Part shown: piece by piece, positions 35,142 to 39,071 of the stretch
How the letters are laid out: each line of letters opens with the position of its first letter
Position numbering within the stretch: position 1 is the first letter of the stretch
DNA from: Paracoccaceae bacterium
Lineage (GTDB): Bacteria > Pseudomonadota > Alphaproteobacteria > Rhodobacterales > Rhodobacteraceae
Direction of reading: 5' to 3'
Assembly (NCBI GenBank): GCA_020832655.1
Contig: JAFIEF010000027.1
Span: forward strand, 1-39,071
DNA: 39,071 nucleotides
Translations under genes and position numbers: made by a program
The notes under the pieces: generated by a model
Database searches by the model: none
What the model was told of the DNA's origin: nothing
Seen by the model: the letters and a program-made list of their open reading frames with translations, nothing else

Positions 35142-36217
35142 CAGTTCTGCTCCTTCCTGCGCGGGGCGCGGATCGGGGTTTCCTCAAGCGGGAACCAGTG
35201 GCGCGTGCGGTTGGCGAACCACACCAGCGACAGCATCACCGGCACCTCGACCAGCACGCCGACCACAGTGACAAGGGCGGCGATAGAGTTCAGACCGAAC
35301 AGCCCGATTGCCACCGCCACCGCCAGTTCAAAGAAATTCGACGTGCCGATCATGGCGCAGGGGGCGGCGACCTTATGCGGCACGCGCCAGGCTTTTGCAG
35401 CCCAATAGGCCACGGCGAAGATGCCATAGGACTGGATCAGCAGCGGAATGGCGATCAGCAGGATGATTAAGGGCCGCTCCAGGATGACCTCGCCCTGGAA
35501 CCCGAACAACAGCACCACTGTCGCCAGAAGCCCGATGATAGAGAAGGGCTTCACGCGGGCCGTAAACGCGCCGACCGTGGCTTCGCCCTCTGCCTGATTG
35601 CGGGCACCGCGTGTCAGATAAAGCCGCGTGATCACCCCCGCCGTCAGTGGCACCACGATGTACAGCACCACCGACAGCACCAGCGTTTCCCAGGGCACGG
35701 TGATATCGGTCACGCCCAACAGCAGCGCCACAATGGGGGCAAAGGCGAAGATCATGATCACGTCATTGAGTGACACCTGCACCAGCGTATAGTTCGGATC
35801 GCCCTTGGTCAGTTGCGACCACACAAACACCATTGCCGTGCAGGGCGCGGCACCCAGCAGGATCATGCCCGCGATATACTGCCCCGCCGTGCCAGGTTCG
35901 ATGAAGGGCGCAAAGACATACTCGAAAAACAGCACGCCAAGGGCAGCCATCGTGAAGGGTTTGATCAGCCAGTTGACGGTCAGGGTGATGATCAGCCCCT
36001 TGGGGCGCTCATGCACACGCGCCAGCGAGGAGAAATCCACCCCTACCATCATCGGATAGACCATAAACCAGATCAGGATCGCGACCACGAAATTGATCGA
36101 TCCATATTCCAGCGCGGCAAGGAACCCGACCAGCCCCGGAGCGATTTGTCCAAGGGCGAGTCCCGCGATGATGGCCAGCGCGACCCAGATTGAAAGATAA
36201 CGTTCGAATGCAGACAT
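35141..36217 (-). CDS. acr3: ACR3-type arsenite efflux transporter
   Basis: A 358-residue inner-membrane As(III) exporter of the ACR3 family, with about ten hydrophobic helices. [15 protein letters not shown] contains Cys126, equivalent to the conserved cysteine in the fourth helix that is essential in characterised ACR3 proteins; [18 protein letters not shown] is another signature. AYSLOW-type ArsB features are absent, so arsB in the strict sense is not meant. It is preceded by arsA 21 bases upstream. ACR3 can work alone or with ArsA; since ArsA is damaged here, it probably acts as a secondary transporter driven by membrane potential. Confidence 0.95.
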   Translation of the reverse strand: MSAFERYLSIWVALAIIAGLALGQIAPGLVGFLAALEYGSINFVVAILIWFMVYPMMVGVDFSSLARVHERPKGLIITLTVNWLIKPFTMAALGVLFFEYVFAPFIEPGTAGQYIAGMILLGAAPCTAMVFVWSQLTKGDPNYTLVQVSLNDVIMIFAFAPIVALLLGVTDITVPWETLVLSVVLYIVVPLTAGVITRLYLTRGARNQAEGEATVGAFTARVKPFSIIGLLATVVLLFGFQGEVILERPLIILLIAIPLLIQSYGIFAVAYWAAKAWRVPHKVAAPCAMIGTSNFFELAVAVAIGLFGLNSIAALVTVVGVLVEVPVMLSLVWFANRTRHWFPLEETPIRAPRRKEQN

Positions 36218-36238
36218 GGGCGTCGTCGCCCTTATGGT

Positions 36239-36925
36239 TCAGGCAAGTTCGGTTGCGTGACCGACCAGCGCGCGCAGACGGTCCGTGCCGACCGGGTCTT
36301 CTGCCAGCATCGGCACCACCGCGTGGCGCGCGGCCAGAGTGTCGCGAACCGCTGCGATCTCGGGCGCTTCTGTGGCGGCGCGGGCGGCAAGCAAGGGATG
36401 CGTGGTTCCGGTCGCCGCCAGACTTGCATTGACGACCCAACCATAGGGTTCAATGCCAGCGCGGCGCAGGTCATCGTGCAGGCGAGAGGCTTCCAGAACC
36501 GGCGTGGTTTCGGCCAGTGTGACAATCAGCACCTTGGTCTTGTCCGCATCCTGTAGCCGCATCATCGGCGTGGTCATGCGGCTTGAAGCTTCGCCCGCGT
36601 GGCGCAGAACATCGCGGTGGTAGGACCCGGTGGCATCCAGCAGCAAAAGCGTGTGGCCCGTGGGCGCGGTATCCATCACCACGAATTTGCGCCCCGCTTC
36701 GCGGATTACACGGGAAAAGGCCTGAAATACAGCAATCTCCTCGGTGCAGGGAGAGCGCAGGTCTTCCTCCAGCATTGCGCGGCCTTGGGCGTCCAGACGC
36801 GCGCCCTTGGTCGCCAGGATATGGTCGCGCGCGGCCAGTTCGGCCGCCACGGCGGCGGCAATGGTGGTCTTGCCCACGCCGCCCTTGCCGGTAAAGAAGA
36901 CGAATCCGGGCAGATCGTTGAACAA
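36239..36925 (-). CDS. arsA: arsenical pump ATPase ArsA, internally deleted
   Basis: Normal ArsA is about 580 residues in two homologous ATPase halves. This frame gives 228 residues. It starts at TTG 36925 (AAAGGAG five bases before; a longer GTG frame begins at 36979) with LPGFVFFTGKGGVGKTT, like the start of the first half (Walker A at residues 13-20). After about residue 36 it jumps in frame to the second half, ILATKGARLDAQGR, followed by EEDLRSPCTEEIAVFQAFSR (Cys60, the second-half metal ligand) and DTAPTGHTLLLLDATG. Most of half one and the TTSDPAAHL-type region of half two are missing. It may be a remnant with little ATPase activity, or a minimal form. The other first-half metal cysteines are lost. 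Confidence 0.85.
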   Translation of the reverse strand: MFNDLPGFVFFTGKGGVGKTTIAAAVAAELAARDHILATKGARLDAQGRAMLEEDLRSPCTEEIAVFQAFSRVIREAGRKFVVMDTAPTGHTLLLLDATGSYHRDVLRHAGEASSRMTTPMMRLQDADKTKVLIVTLAETTPVLEASRLHDDLRRAGIEPYGWVVNASLAATGTTHPLLAARAATEAPEIAAVRDTLAARHAVVPMLAEDPVGTDRLRALVGHATELA

Positions 36926-37021
36926 GACGGCTCCTTTGGCCGCTCGGTACGAGCGGTCGGTATCTGGTTCGCACGCCACAGGATGCGTGGCGTGAACAAG
37001 GTGATCAGGCGCGGGCCTGCA

Positions 37022-37462
37022 TCAGCAGCAGTTTCCATCCTTCTTCTGGGCGGATCTGGCCTTGGCAGCGCCACCGCAACAACCGCTCGTCGGCATTGGC
37101 GCTGGCGCGGACGAGTCGCGGCCAGAGGATGCCGTCGGCGCCAGAATGGCCGGGGTGTCGTTAACACCAACCCAGCCGGCCAGTCCCGCGCGACCGGGAT
37201 AGCGCGCCTTTGCCTTCAATTCGCCATCGACCAGGAACACCGGCAGGTCGTCGCCCGCGCTGTCCTGAAGGATATGACGGATGATATCATTGGCGGCGAA
37301 CTCGGCCGGTTCCCGGCTTAGCCCGAAACGCCGGACAATCACGCCCTGCGCCCTCAACCAGTCCAGATCGGCGGCCAGACCGACAAGGCGTTGGTCGATA
37401 TCGGTGCCGCAGATACCTGTCGAACAGCACATCGCGGGATCATAGACAGTGAGGGTGGTCAT
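37022..37462 (-). CDS. arsD: arsenical metallochaperone/repressor ArsD
   Basis: A 146-residue ArsD, which hands As(III) to ArsA and weakly regulates the operon. MTTLTVYDPAMCCSTGICG has Cys12, Cys13 and Cys18, the As(III)-binding triad at the same positions as in characterised ArsD. Two vicinal pairs, Cys128-129 and Cys145-146, end the protein, as in the plasmid R773 form. Its ATG overlaps the arsR stop (ATGA). The partner ArsA downstream is truncated, so the transfer pathway may be partly lost. The 97-base gap before arsA is longer than other spacings in this operon. Confidence 0.93.
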   Translation of the reverse strand: MTTLTVYDPAMCCSTGICGTDIDQRLVGLAADLDWLRAQGVIVRRFGLSREPAEFAANDIIRHILQDSAGDDLPVFLVDGELKAKARYPGRAGLAGWVGVNDTPAILAPTASSGRDSSAPAPMPTSGCCGGAAKARSAQKKDGNCC

Positions 37463-37836
37463 ATGGAACTCTCCTTGGGAACGCAGCCTTCAGGGGTATA
37501 ACAGCATGCGGCATCGGCTTGTGGCGGGCGCGCGGCGACAGCCGCGATCAGATCCCGCAAGGGCGCAAGCGCTGATGGGTCGAGCGCGTAGCAGACACGC
37601 GGATAGTCGATCGTGCCCGTAACGATCCCCGCCTCTTTCAGAATCCGCAGATGTTCCGATACGGTCGACTGCGCAAGCCCGACCTGATCCACGATGTCGC
37701 CGCCAATGCAGCCGGGCTTCGACAGCAGGAAGGCGATGATCCGAATCCGCGCCGGATGCGACATGGCCTTGGCGATTACCGCGATCTGGTCCACCTCGAT
37801 CAGAGGAGGCGGGGCAAGGGTGTTCCGGTCCAGCAT
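37459..37836 (-). CDS. arsR: ArsR-family arsenic-responsive repressor
   Basis: A 125-residue ArsR/SmtB winged-helix repressor. KAMSHPARIRIIAFLL and STVSEHLRILKEAGIV are the DNA-binding helices. The C-terminal CC-x5-C (Cys111, Cys112, Cys118 in ACCYTPEGC) has the same spacing as the arsenic site of Acidithiobacillus ferrooxidans ArsR (Cys95-96-102), rather than the helix-located CxxC type of R773. The start at ATG 37836 has GGGAG before it; the frame is open to 37989, but the operator and promoter lie in that extension. It heads the operon arsR-arsD-arsA-acr3-usp and presumably releases its DNA on binding As(III). Confidence 0.95.
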   Translation of the reverse strand: MLDRNTLAPPPLIEVDQIAVIAKAMSHPARIRIIAFLLSKPGCIGGDIVDQVGLAQSTVSEHLRILKEAGIVTGTIDYPRVCYALDPSALAPLRDLIAAVAARPPQADAACCYTPEGCVPKESSI

Positions 37837-37849
37837 CTCGAATACTCCC

Positions 37850-37895
37850 GTATCGTCTGAAAGCGATACATATACATCGATGATCAACGATACAA
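37850..37895 (-). promoter_or_regulatory. ars operon promoter and ArsR operator
   Basis: On the minus strand TTGTAT (37895-37890), 17 bases, TATGTA (37872-37867) form a plausible sigma-70-type promoter. The perfect dyad GTATCG-N8-CGATAC (37850-37869) overlaps the -10 end, and CGATAC recurs at 37888-37893. This is the position expected for ArsR autoregulation. Confidence 0.65.
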
Positions 37896-37989
37896 GTCGC
37901 AGAATTGTCGTAAAATCCGACAGTTCAGGCCCGGCTGGCTCTGCTTGATTGTCCGCATCTTCAGAAGAAGACGCGCTTTCAGTCCCCAA

Positions 37990-38569
37990 TGGTAGCCATC
38001 TGGCGACGCTGATGCGGATCTGGGCAACACTTTTCGCTTTGCGGGAGGTGTTGAGGCCGTGGAAGGAGTGCCCGTTTACCCGAGATCAAATGGGCGTTTC
38101 ACAAGATGCAGGCGCAGCTTTACGATTACTGTGCCGGGCAAAAGTCCAACGCGAAGCTGGCGAACAAAAGATCGGGCAGAATCAGCAAACTCTGCGCCGC
38201 TTGTTGGGAATAATGGCGGGACAGCTACGGGCTGTACAGTTGAGGATTTGGTAGCGGAGGGGCGATACCGCCGACCCCCCCGACAGGATGGCGGGGTGTT
38301 CGAAATCGCGATCTGAGGGCAGACCATATCTAAAAATACGACATGAATACAGTCGCTTGATGTCTGATTTGGGATCACTGCCTCTGGAGTCCGTACCTTG
38401 CCGCGATGCAGACAGAGGCTCTGTCCTCTCGCTCAGGATGTCGCGATGGGGGCGATCGCTGTAGACGCGCCCGCGCTGACAGCCGGTGATCTCGTCGATG
38501 GTACCGGTCACGTCGTCGCAACGTTCGTTGGAGGGGTCTGGGCGGGCGTTGCACAGCCCATCACATCTG
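37990..38569. other. degenerate intergenic region, no intact gene identified
   Basis: About 580 bases upstream of the ars promoter without a convincing complete gene. On the plus strand, one frame near 38080-38220 reads sensibly (ARLPEIKWAFHKMQAQLYDY, then a lysine-rich stretch) but begins right after a stop and ends in another: it may be a fragment. A frame from 38446 is listed separately. Composition is more mixed than in the core regions. It looks like the remains of mobile or accessory DNA, consistent with the disrupted gene and IS end to the right. No family was recognised. Confidence 0.4.
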
Positions 38570-38574
38570 CCTAG
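38446..38574 (+). CDS. possible small ORF
   Basis: A 42-codon frame beginning MGAIAVDAPALTAGDLVDG and ending GVAQPITSA, with AGGA before the ATG. Amino-acid use is coding-like (Val, Ala, Gly, Asp rich), and the frame stays open further upstream. The stop codon lies inside the 25-bp palindrome at 38570-38594. It could be the tail of a decayed gene or a small protein; no family was recognised. Confidence 0.25.
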   Translation: MGAIAVDAPALTAGDLVDGTGHVVATFVGGVWAGVAQPITSA

Positions 38575-38594
38575 CAAAAGAATCTTTTGCTAGG
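38570..38594. repeat. perfect 25-bp palindrome, probable operator
   Basis: CCTAGCAAAAG (38570-38580), AAT, CTTTTGCTAGG (38584-38594): 11-bp perfect arms. TATAGT follows at 38595-38600, and a further half-site-like AGCAAAA lies at 38608-38614, just before the gene at 38622. This placement suggests an operator-promoter for that gene. It could also fold as a hairpin, but there is no T tract. Confidence 0.6.
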
Positions 38595-38621
38595 TATAGT
38601 CATGCCAAGCAAAACTTGAAG

Positions 38622-39020
38622 ATGATTGGCATGACCTCTCTCAGCAGCATCGCGATGAGCGCGTATACGGATCTTGTGCGGCTCCTGAAGGACGACGCCT
38701 TGTCCGGCATTGAAGGCGCGCCGACGCTGAAGCGGCGGGGCGACAAGGCCTATTGGTATGCCGCCCGCCGCGTCGGGTCCGAGATGCGCTTCACCTATAT
38801 CGGGGAAGACACGGCCGAGACCCAGGCACGCATCGCACAACTCGAAGACCTGCGCAAAACCGCAAGGGAACGGCAGGAAACCCGCTCAAGGCTCGTCCGG
38901 TTGCTGCGCGCCGAAGGCATGACGCCGACGGATCGCGCGACCGGCTCCATCCTGTCGGCCATGGCCGACGCGGGCACCTTCCGACTGGGCGGTACGCTGG
39001 TCGGCACGAACGCATTTTGA
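38622..39020 (+). pseudogene. GSU2403-type nucleotidyltransferase-fold protein, truncated by an IS
   Basis: The 132-codon frame resembles the N-terminal part of GSU2403-family nucleotidyltransferase-fold proteins, normally about 300 residues or more: YTDLVRLLKDDALSGIEG, KRRGDKAYWYAARRVG, MRFTYIGEDT, TPTDRATGSILSAMADAGTFRLGGTLVGTNAF. In intact members the protein continues after the GTxAF motif into the nucleotidyltransferase core. Here a stop codon follows immediately, and from 39018 on the DNA looks like an insertion-sequence end. ATG 38622 or 38631 starts it (GAAG nearby). It is therefore probably inactivated. The function of the family is unclear; these proteins belong to the MNT-like fold that also includes toxin-antitoxin components. 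Confidence 0.7.
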
Positions 39021-39071
39021 ACCGCCCCGGGTTTACCGGAGAGTAAAACACTCAAAGGATGAGCCCTATGA
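39018..39071 (+). mobile_element. probable left end of an insertion sequence, continuing past the window
   Basis: TGAACCGCCCCGGGTTTACC starts at 39018, exactly where the nucleotidyltransferase reading frame breaks. This resembles the terminal inverted repeat of IS3-type elements common in Rhodobacterales, from memory. At the window's end AAAGGATG precedes an ATG at 39068, which would be the first transposase frame. The opposite end and the target duplication are outside the window. Confidence 0.6.

Noticed and set aside
37837-37989. 51-residue N-terminal extension of ArsR
   Set aside because: The extension would contain the promoter and operator; the ATG at 37836 has GGGAG before it and gives the normal ArsR length.
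38570-38594. Intrinsic terminator
   Set aside because: The stem is perfect but not followed by a T run on either strand, and it sits just before a gene start, so an operator is more likely.

Overview
The window is about 39 kb of high-GC chromosome from an alphaproteobacterium, most likely a member of the Rhodobacterales (Rhodobacter/Roseobacter group). The evidence is the mdh-sucCD-sucAB-lpd arrangement with a MAPEG protein gene inside it, a two-lipoyl-domain SucB, a KpsC/KpsS/OPX capsule block, and protein sequences typical of that order. No rRNA, tRNA or CRISPR array was seen. The genus cannot be fixed from sequence reading alone.

Layout. (1) 1-10819, plus strand: a TCA-cycle block. mdh ends at a strong intrinsic terminator. 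sucC-sucD-DUF805-sucA-sucB follow, then a lower-GC hypothetical gene, a MAPEG-family membrane protein and lpd. Together these encode malate dehydrogenase, succinyl-CoA synthetase and all three components (E1, E2, E3) of 2-oxoglutarate dehydrogenase. The region before sucC carries two identical TGTGATCACA palindromes exactly 21 bp apart, beside a degenerate TGTTAnCGnTAACA-like dyad. (2) 10893-18405, minus strand: a small hypothetical protein, a DXD glycosyltransferase, a WaaA-type Kdo transferase, KpsC, an OPX lipoprotein (KpsD/Wza type) and KpsS. This is capsule and Kdo-linker glycan synthesis and export; the inner-membrane ABC transporter genes are not in the window. (3) 18587-24563, plus strand: housekeeping genes ribE, scpA, scpB, an M20 amidohydrolase and an M3 oligoendopeptidase, with two small lower-GC genes of unknown function between ribE and scpA.

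(4) 24576-31180: a GcvA-like LysR regulator divergent from an operon of a non-pyrrolysine MttB-family methyltransferase, a DgcA/TMADH-like FMN-FAD oxidoreductase and a ProC-like dehydrogenase, followed by a glycerophosphodiester phosphodiesterase. This looks like quaternary or tertiary N-methylamine catabolism, but no corrinoid protein is encoded nearby. (5) 31362-34080, minus strand: a compact tetR-paaK-like-enoyl-CoA hydratase operon whose genes overlap by ATGA, with a 28-bp dyad as the probable operator. (6) 34278-37836, minus strand: an arsenic operon arsR-arsD-arsA-acr3-usp. Its arsA is an in-frame, internally deleted gene. (7) 37837-39071: degraded accessory DNA with a perfect 25-bp palindrome and the 5' part of a GSU2403-type nucleotidyltransferase gene, cut at 39018 by what looks like the end of an insertion sequence that continues beyond the window.

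Points most worth checking: the deleted arsA, the MttB/oxidoreductase/ProC-like cluster, the paired operator-like palindromes before sucC, the TetR operator, and the palindrome plus disrupted gene at the right edge.
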